Of a stretch of 29,977 nucleotides of DNA, positions 14,401 through 20,577 are shown piece by piece (position 1 is the stretch's first letter; the number at the start of each line of letters is the position of its first letter). A program made the translations under genes and the position numbers. This DNA comes from Tubiluchus corallicola (Eukaryota > Priapulida > Priapulimorpha > Priapulimorphida > Tubiluchidae): NCBI GenBank assembly GCA_030141605.1, contig JAQGDQ010001121.1:31098-61074 (forward strand), in the 5' to 3' direction. The notes under the pieces were generated by a model. The model worked only from the letters and a program-made list of their open reading frames with translations, had not been told where the DNA came from and made no database searches.

Positions 14401-15139
14401 AATTCGGCAATATTTTAACCCAATAGCTCTTTTCTTTATATATAAATGAATGCCTATCTGATCGTTGTGTCCATGGCACATGTTCTGATAGAATCAACTC
14501 ATACATTTGCAATTGCAAGCTTTGTATACTGGAAATAAATGTGACACATGTAATGACGGATGTTTTTTATGTATTGTATCTACAGTGTACCTTATTCCCT
14601 AAGATAACTATTTTAGTCATAAGATGAATCACTTACATTTCATTGTTTTCTGCTGCACATGAGTTAGCAAATTTATTTTTAGATATTGATGAATGTGCAT
14701 CAAGTCCTTGCCTGAATAATGCTACGTGTCATGATAGAGTCAATGCATACGATTGTTCTTGTGCTGCTGGATATACTGGAACTAGGTGTCAACTAGGTAA
14801 GTAATAATTTTAACAGACTGTTCCTATTGAGATCATTAGAATAACATGCGGCAACTGTCAGAGAGTTTGCAATAAGTTACTGACAACTACAAAAAGCAGT
14901 TCAGACTTAAGAGTTCGCTGTCAGAGAGAAAACTCTCTAGCCTAATATGCAATAATAGTGACAATGACAATTTAAGTAAATTGTGTAATTTGCATCTTTT
15001 TAATGCGTTTGTTGTTTCTGTTTAGAAACTGATGAATGTTTATCTAATCCTTGTCAGAATGGAGGTACTTGTAAAGATGAAATCGATGGCTATATTTGTT
15101 TGTGCATCAACGGATATACGGGAGATGAATGTGAAACAA
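7322..15139 (+). CDS. EGF-like repeat array, about 14 usable single-domain exons
   Basis: Plus-strand array of EGF domains, one per exon, each about 114 bp and phase 1-1. Most open with (D/E/A)IDEC or DINEC and carry C-x-D-x4-Y-x-C-x-C (for example [12 protein letters not shown]), the calcium-binding and Asx-hydroxylation pattern of extracellular cbEGF domains as in Notch and fibrillin. Usable exons are at 7322, 8094, 8526, 8928, 9180, 9662, 11692, 11972, 12635, 12862, 13502, 13877, 14683 and 15026. Exon families recur with their introns: A (AIDEC..CEQS), B ([13 protein letters not shown]), C ([14 protein letters not shown]) and D ([13 protein letters not shown]). Because all exons are phase 1-1, any can be skipped without a frame change. 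The array is probably the C-terminal part of the tectonin gene; no termination exon, transmembrane segment or signal peptide is seen. It ends in a broken exon next to the LINE. Confidence 0.8.
7700..7813 (+). pseudogene. EGF exon, family C, cysteine lost
   Basis: The splice sites (CTGTTTAG before 7700, GTAAAAC after 7813) and frame are intact. The usual YICLC has become YNFLC, so one of the six cysteines is missing and its disulphide partner is left unpaired. NPCQIVG replaces the NPCQNGG of healthy copies. It may be skipped or yield a poorly folded domain. Confidence 0.7.
8094..8207 (+). CDS. EGF exon
   Basis: The acceptor TTTTCTTCAG ends at 8093 and the donor GTGAAC follows. It encodes [18 protein letters not shown] then [16 protein letters not shown], with six cysteines and the calcium-binding pattern. 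An Asn-Cys-Thr sequon precedes the fourth strand. Confidence 0.88.
8526..8639 (+). CDS. EGF exon
   Basis: The acceptor TCTTTAG ends at 8525 and the donor GTAAAAG follows. It encodes [18 protein letters not shown] then [16 protein letters not shown], with six cysteines. It lies after a 318-bp intron with nothing else recognised. Confidence 0.88.
8928..9047 (+). CDS. EGF exon, slightly longer first loop
   Basis: The acceptor TTCTGCTTAG ends at 8927 and the donor GTCTAG follows. It encodes [20 protein letters not shown] then [16 protein letters not shown], with six cysteines. Two extra residues sit between the first and second cysteine. The exon is 120 bp, phase 1-1. Confidence 0.88.
9180..9290 (+). 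CDS. EGF exon, family C, with seven cysteines
   Basis: The splice sites match the other family C exons. It encodes [18 protein letters not shown] then [16 protein letters not shown] Lys-to-Cys change (GTCCDE) adds a seventh cysteine, and an in-frame 3-bp loss removes the conserved Gly of GYTGDEC. The frame is open, but the domain may be unstable or form an intermolecular disulphide. Confidence 0.7.
9524..9590 (+). pseudogene. decayed EGF exon remnant, half of the hairpin unit
   Basis: It starts like a DINEC exon (AG then ATATCAATGAAGGCTCATCG), but the first cysteine is replaced (INEGSS) and the frame stops after about 20 codons. The sequence matches the first part of the hairpin units at 14213 and 15369 and is then joined to intron sequence at about 9588, losing the inverted arm. 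Confidence 0.75.
9662..9775 (+). CDS. EGF exon, family B
   Basis: The acceptor TTCTGTTTAG ends at 9661 and the donor GTAAGTAATAAT follows. It encodes [18 protein letters not shown] then [17 protein letters not shown], with six cysteines and the Asx-hydroxylation pattern. The following intron is shared with the other family B exons. Confidence 0.9.
10038..10066 (+). pseudogene. truncated EGF exon, family C
   Basis: After a normal acceptor (CTGTTTAG) the exon opens EIDECSSN and then breaks at about 10066, where copy 2 of the segmental duplication begins. Only the first quarter remains and a stop follows shortly. Confidence 0.85.
11372..11492. repeat. (CA)n microsatellite
   Basis: About 120 bp of CA with a short GCACGCACGCGCG interruption near 11449-11461. 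In the duplicate locus near 7078-7092 the same position reads AACAAAACACACCTCAC. Confidence 0.95.
11692..11808 (+). CDS. EGF exon, family A
   Basis: The acceptor TTTTTTGTTAAG ends at 11691 and the donor GTAAAG follows. It encodes [19 protein letters not shown] then [16 protein letters not shown], with six cysteines. It is the duplicate of the exon at 7322. Confidence 0.9.
11972..12085 (+). CDS. EGF exon, family B
   Basis: The acceptor AATTTGTAG ends at 11971 and the donor GTAAGTAATAAT follows. It encodes [18 protein letters not shown] then [17 protein letters not shown], with six cysteines. NAT and NCS give two possible N-glycosylation sequons. Confidence 0.9.
12349..12461 (+). pseudogene. 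EGF exon, family C, one-base frameshift
   Basis: Splice sites are intact, but the exon is 113 bp instead of 114. One base is missing in the T-run just after GATAGCTATA (about 12410-12423), so the frame moves from DSY into [10 protein letters not shown] and loses the last cysteines. Inclusion would shift all downstream exons; skipping would not. Confidence 0.85.
12635..12745 (+). CDS. EGF exon, family D
   Basis: The acceptor TTTCTTTAG ends at 12634 and the donor GTAAAG follows. It encodes [17 protein letters not shown] then [17 protein letters not shown], with six cysteines and one residue shorter in the second loop than the other families. It is the only healthy family D exon in the window. 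Confidence 0.88.
12862..12975 (+). CDS. EGF exon, family B
   Basis: The acceptor TAATTTTTAG ends at 12861 and the donor GTAAGTAATAAT follows. It encodes [18 protein letters not shown] then [17 protein letters not shown], with six cysteines. Confidence 0.9.
13238..13351 (+). pseudogene. chimeric EGF exon (C/A) with lost splice acceptor
   Basis: The reading frame is intact: [18 protein letters not shown] then [16 protein letters not shown]. The acceptor has changed from CTGTTTAG to CTGTTTAA, so the AG is missing at 13236-13237. The first half and upstream intron match family C; the second half and downstream intron match family A. It is probably skipped unless a nearby AG is used. Confidence 0.8.
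13502..13615 (+). CDS. EGF exon, family B
   Basis: The acceptor TTATTTTTAG ends at 13501 and the donor GTAAGTAATAAT follows. It encodes [18 protein letters not shown] then [17 protein letters not shown], with six cysteines. It starts a B-C-hairpin-D block that is repeated from 14683. Confidence 0.9.
13877..13990 (+). CDS. EGF exon, family C
   Basis: The acceptor TTCTGTTTAG ends at 13876 and the donor GTAAAACC follows. It encodes [18 protein letters not shown] then [16 protein letters not shown], with six cysteines. It is a healthy reference for the damaged family C copies at 7700, 12349 and 10038. Confidence 0.9.
14213..14295. repeat. hairpin unit made of two opposed EGF exon starts, copy 1
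   Basis: Perfect 19-bp inverted arms at 14213-14231 and 14277-14295, with further imperfect pairing in the 45-nt loop (ATCCTTG with CAAGGAT, CCAT with ATGG). The plus strand reads AG then INECSS; the minus strand, after TTTTTTAG, also reads INECSSNPC and continues like a damaged family D exon. It looks like a head-to-head pair of exon fragments. No intact EGF frame remains. Confidence 0.8.
14440..14549 (+). pseudogene. EGF exon, family D, multiply damaged
   Basis: It matches the family D exon at 12635 but has three lesions. The acceptor AG is AT (14438-14439); one base is lost near the CAAGCTTTG stretch (about 14515), which shifts the frame; and the donor context is T|GTAATG instead of G|GTAAAG. 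The first two-thirds still reads [17 protein letters not shown]. Confidence 0.85.
14683..14796 (+). CDS. EGF exon, family B
   Basis: The acceptor TTATTTTTAG ends at 14682 and the donor GTAAGTAATAAT follows. It encodes [18 protein letters not shown] then [17 protein letters not shown], with six cysteines. It lies 1181 bp after the family B exon at 13502, which gives the period of the local higher-order repeat. Confidence 0.9.
15026..15139 (+). CDS. EGF exon, family C, last intact EGF
   Basis: The acceptor TTTCTGTTTAG ends at 15025 and the donor GTAAAACC follows. It encodes [18 protein letters not shown] then [16 protein letters not shown], with six cysteines. No healthy EGF exon follows before the LINE. 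Confidence 0.9.
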
Positions 15140-15368
15140 GTAAAACCTTTCACGATGCTTTGTATTTTTGTGCATATTATGATACATAGTATAGTAGTAG
15201 TTAACAATTGTAAAACAAGTTTTGGAATTTTCAAAATTTAACATTTAATCAAATAAAAATGCTGAGCATTTTTTATTTTTATTTTTATTTTTCTTGTAAT
15301 GTAAGGTATATGATAACATAGTAAATCCTGAAGTATGTCATTGCAATAGCTATCATTCTGTGGCATAG

Positions 15369-15450
15369 ATATCAATGAATGCTCATCCATTCCTTGTTTC
15401 CGTCAGAACATGGGCTATGGAGTAAGGATTTGATGAGCATTCATTGATAT
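15369..15450. repeat. hairpin unit, copy 2
   Basis: Second complete copy of the unit at 14213, with the same 19-bp perfect arms (15369-15387 and 15432-15450) and a slightly changed loop. Flanking intron sequence (GTAAATCCTGAA upstream, TTTCTAAAAAAGACAGC downstream) is also shared. Confidence 0.85.
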
Positions 15451-15595
15451 TTCTAAAAAAAGACAGCAGTTGCTTTATATTGTTGCTGGATTTGTTGCGT
15501 CATTGTAAGGTAATGCATGATATTCGAGTAAAACTTTAATATACAGTCACGCAACAAATTCGGCAATATTTTAAGCCAGTGGCTCTTTTCATTAG

Positions 15596-15640
15596 TTACC
15601 AATGAATGCGTAACTGATCCTTGTTTTCTGCTTTACATGA
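15596..15640 (+). pseudogene. truncated EGF exon, family D
   Basis: After an acceptor-like CATTAG it reads TNECVTDPC. The sequence then jumps, at TCCTTGTTTTCTGC, into what is elsewhere the intron after a family D exon (TTGTTTTCTGC..CATGACTTAGCAAAT). A deletion between exon and intron, with a few bases of shared sequence at the join, fits. The EGF array ends here. Confidence 0.75.
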
Positions 15641-15800
15641 CTTAGCAAATATTGCAATATTATCATATATAAATCTTAATCTTGGCCACAGGTGCCAGTT
15701 ATCGCTTATTAATTATTATATCTTGTGATCGTATAGAATTCAAGTGATTTATATAATGAATTAACTGATTCGCTTCCTATTTTAATTATTTAAAATATAA

Positions 15801-16682
15801 GATACAATTCACGCCACCGAAAATCTGATTGTAGGCATAACAGAAATTTGGCTACATAAACAAATACTTAGCAACACTATAGAATTACCTAATCACACAT
15901 TAATAAGAAGAGATAGATGTAAAAATAAGAAAGGTGGAGGGGTTGCGATGTATATACCTTCACACCTGAGACCACAAGAAATGAAAGGCATCAGAACCGG
16001 CAAGATTGAATCTGTTTGGTGCAGCATTGAGAACTATGTAATAGGAACCATATATAGACCACCCAATCTCAAACACAAAACATTTTTCAAATACTTTAGT
16101 GAAGAACTAGAACGCAGTGTTTTCGAAAATAAAAAAGTTCTTATAATGGGCGATTTCAACCTTGATATTTTAGCTACAAACACACTGGCATACAAAACAT
16201 ACACAGAGCTCTTAAAACAATATAATGTCCACATACTTTACAACAATAAACCTACTCGAATTTCTAAAACATCAGCCACAGCAATCGACCATTTCATTTC
16301 GAATAGTAACAATAATTTCGTAGCATATGATACTTTCCCGTGTGATTTTTCAGATCATCATTTCACAATATTAGTAGATAAAATGACCCCACAGCATAAT
16401 AATAACCAAAATTCAGTCTGGCATTTAATGAGAGACTACGCCCAATACAACAAACATTCATACTTAATCGACTTAGCAAAAATGAACTGGACCTCCATAT
16501 ATATGACTGATAAAATAGATACACAAGTTAATATTCTGACATATAATGTCGAATATTGCCTTAATGTACATGCACCATATAAAAACGTAAAGCAAATCCC
16601 ACAACAAAGCAAACTCAATAACGAAAGTACCTGGACAACACCTGAACTTGACAAACTAAGAATAGCGAAAAACAGAATGTAA
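15801..16682 (+). CDS. LINE endonuclease region (N-truncated)
   Basis: The open frame runs from 15801 (no true start; in-frame stop immediately upstream) to TAA at 16680-16682. Endonuclease/exonuclease/phosphatase-fold motifs appear in order: ITEIWL (catalytic Glu), KGGGVAMYI, GTIYRPPN, MGDFNLDI near 16146 (catalytic Asp and Asn), ATAIDHFIS, and SDHHF near 16350 (catalytic Asp-His pair). This enzyme nicks the target DNA. The N-terminal strand with the first metal-ligand Asn is missing. The frame ends at KNRM and the reverse transcriptase frame is already open there in another phase, so one indel near 16650-16685 separates two halves of one ORF2. Confidence 0.9.
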   Translation, partial: DTIHATENLIVGITEIWLHKQILSNTIELPNHTLIRRDRCKNKKGGGVAMYIPSHLRPQEMKGIRTGKIESVWCSIENYVIGTIYRPPNLKHKTFFKYFSEELERSVFENKKVLIMGDFNLDILATNTLAYKTYTELLKQYNVHILYNNKPTRISKTSATAIDHFISNSNNNFVAYDTFPCDFSDHHFTILVDKMTPQHNNNQNSVWHLMRDYAQYNKHSYLIDLAKMNWTSIYMTDKIDTQVNILTYNVEYCLNVHAPYKNVKQIPQQSKLNNESTWTTPELDKLRIAKNRM

Positions 16683-18655
16683 AGAACAAAACTAAAAACA
16701 ATCATAACAATTATAAGAGAAATCAATTTAATAATCTTAATAAATGCTTGAAAAATAAACATATACAACAACAATGTAAAAACGCAACAAATACCAAAGA
16801 AAAATGGAAAATTATTAACAATGTAATAAATAAATGCCGTAACAAACTAACGCGTGTTGACGAAATTAAGATCAACAACACGGTGATTACAAAACCCAAA
16901 GATATTGCCAACGCGCTAAATGCAATATTCCTGAATCTTGGAAATTTTAAGGGAGTGGCTTCTCATATTAGCAATAATATAATTAATAAATTAAAAAACA
17001 AATCGTCTAACACAGTATTCTCATTCAAAAGCGTCACAGTAGGAGAAATTAACGACATATTAAATAACCTAAGTTCCAACAAAGGGAGTGGACCATCAGA
17101 TATTCCTATCAAAATTCTAAAAGATAGCGCATCTGTAATAGCCCCGCATATGACTTACATTGCTAATCAGATAATTATGAGAGGCGAATTTCCAACGGTA
17201 TGTAAAATGGCAAACGTGACTCCAATCCATAAAAAAGATCCAAAATGTGATCCCATGAATTATCGCCCAATTTCCGTAATCCATTGTTTCGGCAAAGTTT
17301 GGGAAAGGGTAATTTATGATCAGATAAATTCATATGTAAATAAACATGAACTTTTATCAAAACATCAGTTTGGCTTCCGTAAACACCATTCAACCATTGA
17401 CGCCCTAATACACACAACAGAAAATTGGAGACATAGTTTAGACAACAAGCAATACATTTTAGCAGCATTTTTGGATTTAAGTAAAGCTTTCGATAGCATT
17501 AATCACGAACTACTTTACGATAATTTAAAACAAATCGGATTAGATTCGATATCGTTAAAACTGATACAAAATTATCTCAAAGATAGACAACAACGAGTAA
17601 AGTTAGATACAACCAACTTTTCTGACTGGGCCACGTTAAACAGAGGTATACCGCAAGGAACACTACTAGGTCCGTTATTATTTTGCCTATATATAAACAA
17701 CATATCCAGTGTATTAAAACACTCACAAATAACGCAATACGCTGATGACACTACAATCTACATAGCCCATGAAAATGTCCAAACTGCAAAAAATTATTTA
17801 GAAGAAGATATAAAAAATATAAATATGGCATTTAGTCATTACAAGCTAAAAATGAATAATGACAAAACAGAATTCATGATACTGTCACCCTCATTAAATA
17901 CTAATGATGCATCATCAACCACTTTGACAATAGATAATGCTGTAATCAAACAAACTAACAATGTTAAATTCCTGGGCATACAAGTAGACAATAATCTTTC
18001 ATGGGATGATCACTTTAATAACATATACACAAAAATGGCATCTAGCACATCATATCTCCGACAAGTTAAAGGGCAACTAACAAAGGAAACTAAAACACTA
18101 ATATATAAAACTTTAGTTCTACCACACTTCTTATATGGATGTACGCTACTTCAAAAAACCAAAAGAGAAAATTACTTAAAATTAAATCTCCTTCAAAACT
18201 ATGCATTGAGATTGATAGCTGGGTACTCATACAAACACAAGGCAGGTAGACAAAAATTCAAAGCTTCAACAACTAACCTGAGAAAAACTTTAAAATTCCC
18301 AATCATTGAAGCACACAAAGAATATTTTACTCTGCTTTTTATATTTAAATACATTAACAACATCAGCAAACCATTCCAGAATAACAGATTTACCTTTTTT
18401 CCAAATCCTATCGTTAATTCCAGAACAAGCAATCTAAAACAAATTAGGACAAATACCCACTATGGAACGAACTCTGTAATCAAACAAGCAATTTTACTTT
18501 GGAATTCTCTACCATTACAGGTTAAACAAATCAAGTCCCTATCAGCATTTAAAACAAAATTAAAATCACTAATATTAACCAGATATGAAATACCATCACA
18601 CCAGTACGACAACATACACACTAATTCCGAATTCATATACCCACGGCCATATTAA
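16683..18655 (+). CDS. LINE reverse transcriptase region
   Basis: A different phase from the endonuclease frame, open from before 16683 to the stop at 18653-18655. Reverse transcriptase motifs appear in order: VTPIHKKDPKCDPMNYRPIS (fingers), FGKVWERVI, HQFGFRKHHST, FLDLSKAFDSINHELL at 17468 (motif A, first catalytic Asp), GIPQGTLLGPLLF at 17645 (motif B), YADDTTIY at 17738 (motif C, catalytic Asp pair), then LKMNNDKTEFM and the thumb region VKFLGIQVD. It would copy element RNA into DNA at the nicked target. All catalytic Asp residues are present. The C-terminal part lacks an obvious CCHC zinc knuckle or RNase H, as is usual for this group. Confidence 0.93.
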
Positions 18656-18880
18656 TTAAATCATAGTTTTTTTTATATTTTTTGTGTATAGTTGTAAATA
18701 TGTTTGATTTTATTCGTCATTACTGCACAGTAGTTTAGATTGCACTGACGCATTTGCCTTCAGCAGTGTAAGTTTTTATTAACTAACACTGATTGATTAT
18801 CTCTATAAAGTTTTTATCAGTGATTATCAATGTTTTTAATGGCAAATAAAGATTATTTTATATATATATATATATATATA
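18656..18880 (+). other. LINE 3' UTR with AATAAA and (TA)n tail
   Basis: AT-rich 3' UTR containing AATAAA at 18845-18850 and a perfect (TA)n run at 18859-18880. A microsatellite tail rather than poly(A) is common in CR1/L2-like elements. The sequence beyond 18881 changes character. Confidence 0.75.
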
Positions 18881-19069
18881 CGTTTTCAACACACAGATAC
18901 GAGTACGTAAATTAAATTTCATACCTAAGTGAAACAAAGGTTAACTAAAACTATTGTCTCGTGTGCAAAATCAAATGTAAATCTAAGAGACATCACATTT
19001 CATTAACTAGTACACGTTTACGATGACACAAAGAAAAATCGTTAAAAAGACAATAAGCCTTTTCCCAGT

Positions 19070-19275
19070 TTCATTGTGCGCATGCTCAGTTGCTCTAGGT
19101 CAAATGTTGCGTGTGCTACGGCAACGCGTCTTAACTGCAATCGTCATGTGACGTGTGTAAGGCAAAGCAGTCTACCACATCAGTTCAGTAAATTCATTCG
19201 CTTTGCGTAGACCTTACTTTATGCATTAGTGATTTACTATCACGATCTTGCTTGGAAACAAGAAAAAATGAACTG
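19070..19275 (+). promoter_or_regulatory. possible promoter with a short first coding exon
   Basis: A locally CpG-richer stretch in an AT-rich window. It has TGCGCATGCTCA (close to the NRF-1 half-palindrome), GTCATGTGAC and several CG dinucleotides, followed at 19268 by ATGAACTGG directly before a GTAAGC donor. A start codon ending in a splice donor would suit a short first coding exon, but no matching second exon is visible. Weak evidence. Confidence 0.25.
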
Positions 19276-19717
19276 GGTAAGCTTCTAGCTAGCTGTAAAA
19301 TTGTTGCTATTACAACAGCTTGGGCTGCACTTAACCTTCGACGTTTTCACGATCATATTCAATCGCTGGAACTGTAAAAACGCTAATTATAAAGCTCAAA
19401 AAAGAGACATTACAAATGCTGATGTGTTAACTCGATTTGCATAGACAATACTTAGTATAATAGTTAAAGGAAACTTATCGTGTCAACCTAAAGGACAAGA
19501 ATCATGAACTACTAATTCACCCTATATCACCAATTGTTTATATAAATAATGTCACCCTAATTGTTTAATTGCAACTAGTGTAGTTTGTTTTCTATCTTCT
19601 AATGGTATAAAATAAAATAAAACTCAAACATTTGAAATAATGCGTAAAATTTATAGAAATCTTGCGATTTTCTACACTGTTTTCACAAGGTGATATTCAT
19701 ATAATTTTCTTCTTTCA

Positions 19718-19806
19718 TCGTCATCATCATCATCATCATCATCATCATCTTCATCTTCTTATTGTTATTATTATTCTCATTATTATTATCATTATCATTG
19801 TCATTA
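19718..19806. repeat. (ATC)n / (ATT)n simple repeats
   Basis: Consecutive CATCAT and TTATTA tracts with mixed junctions. Confidence 0.9.
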
Positions 19807-19900
19807 TTTATTTCAGAATTGCATAATAAAATTTCTAAAACAGCATTATTTTATAAAAAAAATTATAATTAAATTATCCATATTTGCCAAATATATGTAA

Positions 19901-20246
19901 TTACACCAAAATTGAATTTATTGCTGACCGGTTTGGAACAAACTGTTGATTGCCAAAGCATCTAAAACGAAAAATTTACCAACAACAAAATGGCAACTCC
20001 CTAAAATTGACAGTTCTGTTACTACTAACATATTTGCTTATTTGTGGATTGCAGCATAGTTATGTAATCTGTAAGGTAAATTGTTAAATTATCTATATAA
20101 TGTTATATCATATATCTTTTGGCTATCTAACTACTGAATTGTATTTCAATGTTGTTTCGAAATTCTGGTAAATTTCTTTGTTTTAGATGCCTTGGCAATG
20201 AACAGTCTGTTCGAAACCGATCGGCAATAAATTCAATTTTGGTATA
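19901..20246. mobile_element. MITE-like element, copy 1
   Basis: Long terminal inverted repeats. The left end ACCAAAATTGAATTTATTGC..GACCGGTTT pairs with the right end ..GAAACCGATCGGCAATAAAT..TTTTGGTATA, including CATTGCCAAGGCATCTAAAA on both sides. There is no coding capacity. The interior matches copy 2 (22901-23310) in the opposite orientation. The inner part of the left inverted repeat is deleted relative to copy 2. Confidence 0.8.
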
Positions 20247-20291
20247 GTTTTTTTATAATAGTAAAAATATGTATTTGTATTTATAACATAC

Positions 20292-20577
20292 TTGTGTAAA
20301 TGACAAATTGTCGATGTCTTGAGCCATGACGTAATCATGGTAACTAGTTGACGCCATTACTGCAGCACGTTGTACATAGAATGACGTAGAATCGTCAGCT
20401 CCTTTTCTCCCATTTCTACCATCTGGTGCATTGCAAGCTTCCAACTGATTGTATCCATAAAATCGACATTCTGCTGTGCCATTGCTACACACACAAAAGG
20501 TTTTGCTTTCCAGATATTCTTGTCCATCCCAGTAAAAGTTGCCATCAAACAGATTTTCCGCGTCGTCTACGGGAACC
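20292..20577 (-). CDS. VWDE-like exon, post-vWD Cys-containing segment
   Basis: The minus-strand acceptor ATGCTGATAG is followed by GGTTCCC; the first G completes the Arg codon left by the exon ending at 22254. It encodes VPVDDAENLFDGN, then FCVCSNGTAECRF, then a polar stretch ending LSFTQ before the donor GTATGT. The SWR-to-ENLFD transition is typical of sequence just after a vWD core. 286 bp, phase 2-1. Confidence 0.75.

Larger units (their letters stand above)
15801..18880 (+). mobile_element. 5'-truncated LINE, Jockey/CR1/L2 type
   Basis: A non-LTR retrotransposon copy in the same direction as the EGF array. It keeps most of the apurinic-type endonuclease, a complete reverse transcriptase, a 3' UTR, an AATAAA at 18845 and a (TA)n tail at 18859-18880. 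An in-frame stop just before 15801 and loss of the first endonuclease motif show 5' truncation. No gag-like ORF1 is present. Such elements copy themselves by target-primed reverse transcription. Lacking a 5' end and carrying one frameshift, this copy should not be autonomous. The domain order, GIPQGTLLGPLLF and YADDT fit the Jockey/CR1/L2 superclade; the exact clade needs a phylogeny. Confidence 0.9.
18881..20291. other. intergenic or intronic, with promoter-like stretch and MITE copy
   Basis: No coding exon recognised. It holds a more CpG-rich stretch near 19070-19275, ATC/ATT simple repeats near 19718-19800 and the MITE-like copy at 19901-20246, which ends 46 bp from the last recognised vWD-gene exon. 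Confidence 0.5.

Noticed and set aside
15948-16682. Host phosphatase or nuclease gene
   Set aside because: The GDFN and SDHH motifs fit the same fold, but the directly following reverse transcriptase shows it is the LINE endonuclease.
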